From a bacterium (GTDB taxonomy: Bacteria > Elusimicrobiota > Elusimicrobia > Elusimicrobiales > UBA9959), in contig JAJZVJ010000111.1 of assembly GCA_021845705.1 (NCBI GenBank), positions 1 to 7,365 of the forward strand: a stretch of DNA of 7,365 nucleotides, given 5' to 3'. Below the pieces are notes generated by a model. That model had not been told where the DNA came from, ran no database searches, and saw only the letters and a program-made list of their open reading frames with translations. Positions 1 to 6,441 of the stretch are shown here, piece after piece. Both the position numbers and the translations under genes were made by a program. Position 1 is the first letter of the stretch. Each line of letters starts with the position of its first letter.

Positions 1-700
1 CCGATCTCGCGCCGCGGCGCGTATTGGCGTCGCTGGCCGAGAGCATCCCGATAATTTCATCCTCCGCCGGAGCATATTTAATGACGGCCAGGGTATGAAG
101 CGCGGCGTAACGCACGGCGGGAGTGTCATCCTTAAGCGCTTTTACCAGGGCGGGCCCCGAAGCCGCGTCCATTATATAAGAGAGCGAAATAGCGGCCTGC
201 TGCCGCACTCCGGAGTCCGTATCCTTGACCAGCATTTCCGCCAGCTTCGGAGAAGCTTCCCGCCAGGTGAGCATCCCCAGGGCGTCGGCAGCCGACTGGC
301 GCACGCGCGGGGAGTCGTCGGAAAGGGCCGCCATAAGGGCCGGTGCGCCTTTTGCGTTCCTGCTCTGGCCTATAGCGTCCGCCGCCTGGCGGCGCAGGGA
401 GGGATCGCTCGATTTCAGTTTTAGCAGGGCATCAGCCAAAGGGTCCGCGGCAGGCACGGCGGCGGCCGCGGCTTCCTGTGCCTTAGGCTGGGCGGCAGGG
501 GCGGCAGTTGAAACGGCCACGGCGGCCGCTTTAGCGGCGGGCTTTACGGCGTGCTTCACGGCGCGCTTGTGGGCCGGCTTCTTAACGGCGGCCTTTTTTA
601 CCGCGGGCCGGGCGGCAGCGGGCGCGCCCGTCTGCGCAAGCAGGAGCGCCGGGGCGAATAATAAAGCTATGAACAGGGACGTATATTTAATGTTCTTCAT
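1..700 (-). CDS. Exported HEAT-repeat protein, C-terminus cut by the window edge
   Basis: The frame reads without a stop from an ATG at 700 to the left edge, giving 233 residues with the C-terminus missing. Residues 1-22 look like a Sec signal peptide: Lys2 and Lys5, a hydrophobic stretch (LFIALLFAPALLLA), then likely cleavage before Gln23. Residues 27-88 are a low-complexity linker rich in Ala, Lys and Pro, with repeated AVKKA/AVKP-like units resembling histone H1 tails. From about residue 89, four to five helical repeats of about 31 residues follow, each carrying a D-x-x-x-R-x-x-A-A-x-x-L type core (for example SDDSPRVRQSAADALG near 127-142). This is typical of HEAT_2/PBS-lyase-type repeats, which bind proteins. 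It probably acts as a periplasmic or envelope scaffold. The start is supported by the signal peptide, although no Shine-Dalgarno sequence is visible. It lies 49 bases after the barrel gene. The partner is unknown. Confidence 0.85.
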   Translation of the reverse strand, partial: MKNIKYTSLFIALLFAPALLLAQTGAPAAARPAVKKAAVKKPAHKRAVKHAVKPAAKAAAVAVSTAAPAAQPKAQEAAAAAVPAADPLADALLKLKSSDPSLRRQAADAIGQSRNAKGAPALMAALSDDSPRVRQSAADALGMLTWREASPKLAEMLVKDTDSGVRQQAAISLSYIMDAASGPALVKALKDDTPAVRYAALHTLAVIKYAPAEDEIIGMLSASDANTRRGARS

Positions 701-717
701 AATCAGAATTTTAGCAT

Positions 718-751
718 AAAAAACAGCCGGCGAGGCAGTTCCCAGGCCGCT
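718..751 (-). terminator. Candidate weak intrinsic terminator after the barrel gene
   Basis: On the minus strand AGCGGC (751-746) can pair with GCCGGCT (731-725) with one bulged G, around a 14-base loop. The 3' arm is followed by G and six T (723-718). The 5' arm overlaps the TAG stop of the 947-residue gene. The stem is only six pairs and the loop is long, so termination may be partial. If it works, it would lower expression of the HEAT gene relative to the upstream genes. No convincing -35/-10 pair for a separate HEAT-gene promoter was seen in the same gap. Confidence 0.35.
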
Positions 752-3593
752 AGAACATCGGCCCCATATAGAAGTAAAATATCTTCCCGCCGTCCCTGGT
801 CCTTACGGCATAATCGAAGCTCAGGACCAGCTGGAACGTCTGGAGGATGAAGGTGTGCACGTCGACACCCGCCCCGACCGATCCGTCGACCCTGGAAACA
901 CCGAGATCCCCAAGTTGGCCGTCCGTGGCCCAGCCGTAGCCGGAATCCACGAAAAGCTTGCCGTAAACGGCCTTAAAATAAAAATCCGGGAACATGTACC
1001 ACATATAGTAGTTCATATCCTTGACCAGCGGAACCCGGAGTTCCGCGTTATCCATAAAAACGCCGGGCTTTTCGTACAGCGAAGAAGAACTCAACAGGCC
1101 GCGCACGCCGCCGAGGCCCCCGAAATTAAAATCCTGCCTGTCGCGTCCCGTGCTGCGCCCGGCCACAAAGCGGTTAACGAACGCCGAGCTCTTGGAGAGC
1201 GGGAAATATTTAAGGTACTGCAGCAGGTATACGTCGTATTTAAGGTTGCCGCCCGCGGTTTCCCTGGCCCCCAGCCAGGAAAGCTCCGTCCGCGACCCGC
1301 GCACGGCGGTAAGGTAAAGGCCGCTCACGGTATCGCGGATATACGCCGTCTGCAGCGCCCGGGTGCGCAGCTTTTCAGTGTATTTTACATCCGTGTACCT
1401 GTTCGTCTCGTCCTTGGCGATTACATAGGCTTCTACCCGGTTGTGGCGGTCAAAAGGCCAGGCCGTCCCCACGGCGTTGCGGGAATAGCGCTTGTCGTAT
1501 TCCAGGCCGGCCGCGTCCAGGATGCCGTTATAAGTCAGCGCGTTGGTCTGCAGCAAAAGCGGCATGCGCCAGCGCACGTAAGAATAGTTGGCCTGAAGGC
1601 TGAGGTAATCGGCGCCTGAATTATAGTTGAGGTACAGGCTCAGGTTATGCCGGCCCAGCATGTCGGAGGCCTGCCAGTAATTCATCCAGAAAAGCCCGCC
1701 GGGAGAGGAAAACAGGAAAGCCGGGAAAAAAAGGTCGGTGGAGGCTTTGAACTTGTAAGGCAGGAAAGTCCCGCTGGAAGGCTTTACCTCCGGGCTCTCC
1801 GGTGCGGCCGGCGCGTAAGCAGCCTGCTTCTCATACAGGAAGTTCCCGGGGGCCGCCGCGTAGACGTCCATGCCGCCCCGCCGGAAAGACGAAAAGTATA
1901 TCTTATCCGCGGTGACGGCCGGGGTAAAGATGCCCCCCAGGCTGCGCGTAAGACGGAACACCGTTCCTGTAGCCAGTTCTTTAAGATAAAGTTCGAAGTC
2001 ATCGCCCGCGTCCGAGATGAAATATATTCCGGAACCGTCCCGGGAAAAGACCGGGTCGTAAGCGCTGCGGCCGGGGAACGTCTCGGCCGCCGGGGCTTCT
2101 CCAGGGCGCAGCACGCAGAGCGCCCGCACGGGAACGCTTGACCGTTCAACTTCGCAGGAATACACTACGGCCTTCCCGTCCGGGGAATAAGAGGGCGAGG
2201 CCTCGTCCTGACTGCTTTCGGTGAGCCGTGTAACGGAGGAGAACGGCAGTTCCCCCCCCGCCGAGAGCAGGGCCACGGGCGCCTCGTAAAGGTCGTTAAA
2301 AGCGTCTTTCATCCCTACAAAGACCAGTTTTTTACCGTCGGGAGAGAAAGCCGGCTGGCGCACTTCGGCCAGGCCTTCCACCCCGGCGCGGACGACATGC
2401 CCGGAAGAAGGCTCGTACAGGAAAATATATTCGCGGTGGTTCTTCTGCCCCGAGAAGGCCAGCAGCCTGCCGTCGGGAGACCAGGAAAGGCTGTTGAACG
2501 GCTTGGTGAAGCGCCCGTACGGGATGTTCTCGGCGCCGGCGGTAAGCCCCGTAAGCTTTTTTTCCTTACCGGTCAGCAGGTCCTTGACACGCAGTTCCGG
2601 GGGAAAGCCCTCCCGCGTGGAAATAAAGGCCAGGGACCGCCCGTCGGGAGAAGGGGCCGGGCTTACGTTGAACTCGGGGATATTCCCGGAGCCCCGGGTA
2701 AGCCGGTCGCCGTAGGTAGCCGGCTCCTGCAGGCGTTCGTCCCGCTGCTCGGCCAGGTATTTAAAGTCCAGATATTCGGAGAATTTTTTCTCGAACTCCG
2801 GGAGGTCCGAGCCTATGAGAGGCTGCAGCACGGAACCGGCTTCGTACCGGGTGCGGAACAGCTCAAGCATTTTACGCGGCTTGTCGGTCCCGTACTGGTC
2901 GGCGAGGAAACGGATGGCCTGGGCGCCTGTTTTGTAGCCCAGCGTTACCTGGTGCGGCTTAAGGTGGCCGAACTGGCTGAGGCGGCTGAGCGGGATCAGC
3001 CCGCCGGAGAGCACGGCGTCGCGCACGTACATCTTCTCCACGGCGTAATCGGACATGCCGGTCTCGTATTCGGCCATGCCCTCCATCATCCACAGCGGGT
3101 AAACGTAAGTCTTAAGTATGCGCGCGCTTTTCCAGAACCCGTCTATCAGTACGCTGAACTGCACCTCGTGGGCGAACTCATGCTCCATCACGTCTTTCAG
3201 CCAGCCCTTCGAGCCGTCGGACCAGACCATGAAGCGGTCCTTGAACGGCTCGGTGAGGCCGCCGACCCCGTCGGAGACGTCGGCTATGGCGGACTGCTCC
3301 ATGTCGTTGATGCTGCCGTAGAGGAAGAACGGGATGCGCTTGGTAAGCGACGGGTTCAGGTCCGCGGCCTCGCGCCGGTAGGCGGCCTCCAGCACTCCGG
3401 AGGCGTAGGCCACCCAGGGTTCGGAACCTGGGTAATAGTGTATGTCGAAATGTTCGGTGGCGTAAATTTTCCACCCGAAATCCTTGATTATGACTTTATT
3501 CTCTTCCTGCGCGGCGAGAGGAAGCGCCGCGAACAGGCAGGCGGCCGCCAGCAGCGCGCAACGGGAAAGCTGGAAAAAGTTTGATCTGAACAT
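750..3593 (-). CDS. Exported metallopeptidase-like / TolB-type propeller / Omp85-like beta-barrel fusion protein
   Basis: This 947-residue protein has four parts. Residues 1-28 form a Sec signal peptide (hydrophobic core about 13-26, ending LAAQ). Residues about 35-285 resemble a gluzincin (peptidase MA-like) domain: HEFAH at 138-142 gives two zinc ligands and the catalytic Glu139, and WMMEGMAEY at 168-176 supplies the likely third ligand, Glu171. Residues about 300-580 hold five PD40/TolB-type blades marked by S-P-D-G-[RK] near 315, 372, 417 and 470 and SRDG near 517, plus a degenerate sixth, suggesting a six-bladed propeller. After a Pro/Ala linker (about 583-612), residues about 615-947 are rich in alternating aromatic strands, carry a GGLGGVRGL motif at 825-833 like the Omp85/BamA loop-6 VRG motif, and end in aromatic YFYMGPMF like an outer-membrane beta-signal. 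No POTRA domain is evident. The barrel should sit in the outer membrane with the N-terminal domains probably periplasmic. No clear Shine-Dalgarno precedes the ATG; the signal peptide supports this start. The substrate and function are unknown. Confidence 0.88.
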   Translation of the reverse strand: MFRSNFFQLSRCALLAAACLFAALPLAAQEENKVIIKDFGWKIYATEHFDIHYYPGSEPWVAYASGVLEAAYRREAADLNPSLTKRIPFFLYGSINDMEQSAIADVSDGVGGLTEPFKDRFMVWSDGSKGWLKDVMEHEFAHEVQFSVLIDGFWKSARILKTYVYPLWMMEGMAEYETGMSDYAVEKMYVRDAVLSGGLIPLSRLSQFGHLKPHQVTLGYKTGAQAIRFLADQYGTDKPRKMLELFRTRYEAGSVLQPLIGSDLPEFEKKFSEYLDFKYLAEQRDERLQEPATYGDRLTRGSGNIPEFNVSPAPSPDGRSLAFISTREGFPPELRVKDLLTGKEKKLTGLTAGAENIPYGRFTKPFNSLSWSPDGRLLAFSGQKNHREYIFLYEPSSGHVVRAGVEGLAEVRQPAFSPDGKKLVFVGMKDAFNDLYEAPVALLSAGGELPFSSVTRLTESSQDEASPSYSPDGKAVVYSCEVERSSVPVRALCVLRPGEAPAAETFPGRSAYDPVFSRDGSGIYFISDAGDDFELYLKELATGTVFRLTRSLGGIFTPAVTADKIYFSSFRRGGMDVYAAAPGNFLYEKQAAYAPAAPESPEVKPSSGTFLPYKFKASTDLFFPAFLFSSPGGLFWMNYWQASDMLGRHNLSLYLNYNSGADYLSLQANYSYVRWRMPLLLQTNALTYNGILDAAGLEYDKRYSRNAVGTAWPFDRHNRVEAYVIAKDETNRYTDVKYTEKLRTRALQTAYIRDTVSGLYLTAVRGSRTELSWLGARETAGGNLKYDVYLLQYLKYFPLSKSSAFVNRFVAGRSTGRDRQDFNFGGLGGVRGLLSSSSLYEKPGVFMDNAELRVPLVKDMNYYMWYMFPDFYFKAVYGKLFVDSGYGWATDGQLGDLGVSRVDGSVGAGVDVHTFILQTFQLVLSFDYAVRTRDGGKIFYFYMGPMF

Positions 3594-3603
3594 TGTGCTC
3601 GGC

Positions 3604-3627
3604 CGGGCGGAGCCGCGGCCATGCCCG
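3604..3627 (-). other. GC-rich hairpin between the TPR and barrel genes
   Basis: In the 38-base gap the minus-strand RNA can pair CGGGC (3627-3623) with GCCCG (3608-3604), plus an inner GG/CC pair after a two-base bulge, around the loop CCGCGGCU. No U-run follows, so it is not an intrinsic terminator. It lies 10 bases before the barrel gene's ATG, where a Shine-Dalgarno sequence would normally be, and none is visible there. It could affect mRNA stability or initiation, but GC-rich DNA forms such stems easily. Confidence 0.25.
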
Positions 3628-3631
3628 CGCC

Positions 3632-4576
3632 TTATCTTTTGCGGCCGGCCTTCTTTTTAGCCGCCGCCGCGGCGGCCTTGTCTATCTTGGCGAGCAGGAT
3701 GCGCCCTTCCTCGTGCGCCGGGCTGGAAACCATAAGTTCCCTCAGGTAAAACGCGGCCGCGTCCGTATCCTTGTTCCTGTACGCGGCATCCCCGGCCATC
3801 CAGAGCAGAGAAGCCTGGTCGGCGAAAGTTCCGGCGGAGGGAGCGGCGGCCGCGGCTTTCTTAAGAAGCTCCTGGGCGCCCTTGTAGTCCTTAAGTTCGT
3901 ACTTTATACGGCCTTCGGCGTAATCGGCCAGGAAAGCCCCGGAACCGCCGAGCTCCCTCAGCTCGGAAAGCGGCGCGGAATAGTCCCGCCCGTTCTTCTG
4001 CAGGGCCACCACCAGGTTCTCCAGCAGGACCGGGTCGCGGTCTCCGTCCGCCAGCAGTTTTTCATACTCTGCCACGGCCCCCGGGTAATCGCCGGCGGAG
4101 AAGCAGAGCTTGGCGAGGAGCATGCGGACCTCCGCGTCCTTCGGGAAATTATTAAGGAATTTGCGGTATTCCTGGGCGGCGAAATCGTAGAGCCCCACGG
4201 CCTGGTACATGCTGCCCAGGTAATAGAACGTACGCGCGTCCGCCAGCCCCAGCTTGCGCGCGCGCTCAAGGTCGGCTATGGCCTCTATATAGCGCGCCGG
4301 GCCGAGCTGGAACTTCAGTCTGCCGGACTCGGACAGGGCGTTTATATCGTCGGGGTTCTCCGCCAGGACTTTGCCGAGTTCCTCCAGCCTGCGCTCCGCG
4401 CGGGCGGACTGCATGAATTCACGCGGGGTCCTGGGGAACTCCGGGAGCGGGGAGCGGGCGCGCCCCATAAAAATGTAGAGCGCCGCCAGCACGAAAACCA
4501 ACAGCATGCCGAGCGGCGCCCCGTAAGAGTGAAGTGTTTTTTTGAGGGCGTGCCTTAGGCCGCCCTCATAGCTCAC
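3632..4576 (-). CDS. Membrane-anchored TPR-repeat protein
   Basis: The protein has about 314 residues from a GTG at 4576, or 316 from an ATG at 4582. I prefer the GTG because GGAGG ends directly against the ATG but lies six bases before the GTG. A short basic N-terminus (Arg10, Lys14, Lys15) precedes one hydrophobic segment at about 22-39, then a Pro-rich linker. This fits an uncleaved signal anchor with the bulk outside the cytoplasm. Residues about 80-290 contain five or six TPR-like helical pairs, clearest at 115-148 (YYLGSMYQAVGLYDFAAQEY), 149-182 and 216-250, with a degenerate unit near 184-212. The C-terminus is an Ala run followed by a Lys/Arg tail (KKKAGRKR). TPRs are protein-binding scaffolds, so a partner among the envelope products encoded downstream is plausible. 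The 5' end overlaps rpsA, implying translational coupling, and the stop is 38 bases before the barrel gene. Specific function is not recognisable. Confidence 0.85.
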   Translation of the reverse strand: MSYEGGLRHALKKTLHSYGAPLGMLLVFVLAALYIFMGRARSPLPEFPRTPREFMQSARAERRLEELGKVLAENPDDINALSESGRLKFQLGPARYIEAIADLERARKLGLADARTFYYLGSMYQAVGLYDFAAQEYRKFLNNFPKDAEVRMLLAKLCFSAGDYPGAVAEYEKLLADGDRDPVLLENLVVALQKNGRDYSAPLSELRELGGSGAFLADYAEGRIKYELKDYKGAQELLKKAAAAAPSAGTFADQASLLWMAGDAAYRNKDTDAAAFYLRELMVSSPAHEEGRILLAKIDKAAAAAAKKKAGRKR

Positions 4577-5765
4577 CTTCATCCTCCGAATTTTCCAGCA
4601 GTATCTGGCCCAGGGTCAGCGAAGGCGCCCCCTTTAAATACTGCTGCATGCGCCGCCGGTCCTCCGACTCCTCGCAGCTCTTTATCGAAAGCGTCAGGCG
4701 GAAATTGGAGGAGTTTATGCCCACCACTATGCCGTGTATCTCCTGCCCTTCTTTAGGCGCGCCTTCGGAGCCGTAATTTTCTGGCGTCACGAAGCCTTCA
4801 ACCTGCTCGCTCACCTTTACCAGGGCGCCCTCGGGGGAGACGGACACGACCTTCGCCGCGATGCGGGACCTGTAGGCGAACTTGCGCTTGAGCATATCCA
4901 CGGGGTTAGGCATGAGCTGCTTCAGGCCGAAAGTGAGCTTCTCCCCTTCCTTGTCCATGGAAAGGATCTTGCACTTCACGCGCTGCCCGCGCTTGTAAGT
5001 CTTAAGCGTTTCCTGCTGGTTGCGCCAGGAGACGTCTTCGGGGCGCACCAGGCCCTCTATTCCCTGGAAACGGACCAGCAGCCCTTCTTCGGTCACCTTG
5101 GCTACGACGCCCCGCACTATATGGCCCGGGGCGACTTCCGCCAGGACCTGGTTACGGCGCTCTTTTTCGTCCTCTTCCAGCACCTGCCTGCGGGAGACGA
5201 CCACCTTGCGGTCCTTCTCGCTGAAATCCGTTATATAAAACCTTATCTTGGCGTTAGGCGGCAGGTAGTGCTTATGCGCCCCGCCGAGCTCGGAAAGCGA
5301 GGGCGGCATGAACGCGCGCATTCCCGCGATGTCGACGATATAACCGCCTTTGACTATTTCCGTGACCTTGCCTTTCACGCGCTCCTTGGCTTCATACATT
5401 TTTTTCGCCATTTCCCAGGCGGCTTTTTCGCGGGCCCGGCGGTGGGAGAGCATGGTATAGCGGCCTTCTCCCCCTTTCTTCTCGAGCACGGCCTGAACTG
5501 CGTCTCCGGGCTGGGGAGTTTTCTCGTCCTGGAAATCCGGCAGCGGGATGGCTCCCTCTTTTTTTTCGCCTATATCCACAAGCACGAGTTCGGCGGTGAC
5601 CTGGACCACCTTAACGGTGACCACGCCGCGGGAATGGACTTTCTCGGAGACCTGGGCCTCCGCCTTCAGGAGGTCGGCCATCGAGACTTCTTCTTCCGTG
5701 TCCGGCGCCGTCTCCTTATTTACGTGGTCCTGGTCTTCCGCGGGCTGGGTCTGGTTGATTTCCAT
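4566..5765 (-). CDS. rpsA: 30S ribosomal protein S1, four-domain form
   Basis: S1 binds mRNA on the small ribosomal subunit and helps initiation on structured or weakly Shine-Dalgarno-equipped messages. The protein has 399 residues, against about 557 and six S1 domains in E. coli. After an acidic N-terminus (about 1-40), four OB-fold S1 domains can be seen at about 43-108, 128-194, 214-283 and 298-363. Domain 2 has the KGGYIVDIAGMRAFMPPS signature matching the second domain of canonical S1. Domain 3 ends in the family hallmark LTFGLKQL (277-284). Domain 4 has the EGFV core but lacks the usual HxSE-type loop (VTPENYG instead). Repeats 5 and 6 are absent, and the tail ends acidic (ENSEDEGEL). 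The ATG at 5765 is preceded by a strong AAGAGGAG. The gene follows plsC after seven bases and overlaps the TPR gene. Met29 is a possible but less well supported start. Confidence 0.95.
   Translation of the reverse strand: MEINQTQPAEDQDHVNKETAPDTEEEVSMADLLKAEAQVSEKVHSRGVVTVKVVQVTAELVLVDIGEKKEGAIPLPDFQDEKTPQPGDAVQAVLEKKGGEGRYTMLSHRRAREKAAWEMAKKMYEAKERVKGKVTEIVKGGYIVDIAGMRAFMPPSLSELGGAHKHYLPPNAKIRFYITDFSEKDRKVVVSRRQVLEEDEKERRNQVLAEVAPGHIVRGVVAKVTEEGLLVRFQGIEGLVRPEDVSWRNQQETLKTYKRGQRVKCKILSMDKEGEKLTFGLKQLMPNPVDMLKRKFAYRSRIAAKVVSVSPEGALVKVSEQVEGFVTPENYGSEGAPKEGQEIHGIVVGINSSNFRLTLSIKSCEESEDRRRMQQYLKGAPSLTLGQILLENSEDEGEL
4583..4587 (-). promoter_or_regulatory. Shine-Dalgarno that decides the TPR gene start
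   Basis: GGAGG on the minus strand lies inside the last codons of rpsA. It abuts ATG at 4582 with no spacing but has a normal six-base spacing to the in-frame GTG at 4576. This favours GTG initiation and an 11-base overlap with rpsA (4566-4576). Confidence 0.6.
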
Positions 5766-5772
5766 GTGGGTA

Positions 5773-6396
5773 CTACTCCTCTTTTATTGAAAAAATGTCG
5801 GACATCAAAGTTTCTGAAAATCTGGCGTAGGCCGCCTTCAGGTCCCCGTCGGCCGGGGGCTCGAAATTCCTGAGCGTGCCGTACTTAATAGTTATTTTAC
5901 CTAATTTTGAGAAATTATCGCTGTTGAAAATGCGCGCGGCCAATACCGGGGCCCCCGACTTGTGCGCCATAAGGGCGACACCGGGCTTGGGCTTAAGCTT
6001 GCGCCCCATGGCGCGGGTCCCCTCGGGGAAGATGACCAGGCAGCCGTTCTTTTTAAGCGCGCCCAGGCAGCCGCGCAGCGCCCCCAGGTCCCCCCCCGCC
6101 CTTGCGCGGTCTACCGGTATTCCGCCCCACCTGCGCAGGAACCAGCCTATAGGCCAGACGGAAAAGAGCTCCTTCTTGGCTATTACGTTAGGCAGGCGCA
6201 CCAGGGCAAGCGAGGAGGTCAGGGCGGGTGGGTCGGAATTGGAAAGGTGGTTGCAGGCTATGATCAGCGGCCCGGAAGCCGGGACCCTGTCGAGGCCTTT
6301 CACTTCTATGGAATTGAACAGCCTGAAGAAGATCCTGCAAAAAGCGTAGAACAGGAGCAGCGACAGGGGTCTTTCTATATCAGGTTCGCTGGGCAT
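5773..6396 (-). CDS. plsC: 1-acyl-sn-glycerol-3-phosphate acyltransferase
   Basis: PlsC transfers an acyl chain to the sn-2 position of lysophosphatidic acid at the inner membrane, making phosphatidic acid for phospholipid synthesis. The 207 residues match a short bacterial PlsC. Motif I NHLSNSD (49-55) contains the catalytic His50 and Asp55 of the H-x4-D pair. Motif II is GGIPVDR (91-97). Motif III is FPEGTR (123-128), which contacts the phosphate of the acceptor. Motif IV is degenerate around APVLAARI (149-156), without the usual Pro. A hydrophobic segment at about 11-28 may anchor it to the membrane. The ATG is fixed by an in-frame TAA two codons upstream. The bases before it (GAATTTTAAAAC) contain no Shine-Dalgarno, so initiation may be weak or depend on coupling with cmk 45 bases upstream. 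Acyl chain preference cannot be read from sequence. Confidence 0.94.
   Translation of the reverse strand: MPSEPDIERPLSLLLFYAFCRIFFRLFNSIEVKGLDRVPASGPLIIACNHLSNSDPPALTSSLALVRLPNVIAKKELFSVWPIGWFLRRWGGIPVDRARAGGDLGALRGCLGALKKNGCLVIFPEGTRAMGRKLKPKPGVALMAHKSGAPVLAARIFNSDNFSKLGKITIKYGTLRNFEPPADGDLKAAYARFSETLMSDIFSIKEE
5776..5783 (-). promoter_or_regulatory. Strong rpsA Shine-Dalgarno built into the end of plsC
   Basis: AAGAGGAG, with ten bases to the rpsA ATG, is the clearest ribosome binding site in the window. Its bases also encode the final Glu-Glu of PlsC just before the TAG stop. The overlap suggests that ribosomes finishing plsC feed rpsA initiation. Confidence 0.75.
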
Positions 6397-6441
6397 GTTT
6401 TAAAATTCAAGCTCTGACACTCTGCTGAAGCGGCGGCCGTT

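Noticed and set aside
225..719. Plus-strand frame of 164 codons rich in Ala and Thr
   Set aside because: It is the antisense reading of the Ala/Lys-rich linker and HEAT repeats of the minus-strand gene, which has a signal peptide and periodic repeats.
701..749. A separate promoter for the HEAT gene (TATGCT or TAAAAT as -10)
   Set aside because: No acceptable -35 hexamer is found at 16-18 bases upstream, and a -10 at TAAAAT would place the transcript start at the ATG itself.
1784..2149. Second minus-strand frame of 121 codons within the propeller region
   Set aside because: It is Arg/Pro/Ser-rich, has no recognisable fold and is fully contained in the intact 947-codon gene; there is no sign of a frameshift.
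3530..3545. Lipoprotein signal (LAAAC, Cys19) in the barrel fusion protein
   Set aside because: The -3 position is Ala rather than Leu/Val/Ile, and a further hydrophobic stretch (LFAALPLA) follows the Cys, so an ordinary signal peptide fits better.
855..5873. Long plus-strand open frames opposite the barrel, TPR and rpsA genes (for example 855-1619, 2397-3584, 3593-4558 and 4734-5873)
   Set aside because: They lie antisense to clearly recognisable proteins, show no domain motifs or low-complexity-free folds, and are expected in GC-rich DNA where stop codons are rare on the opposite strand.
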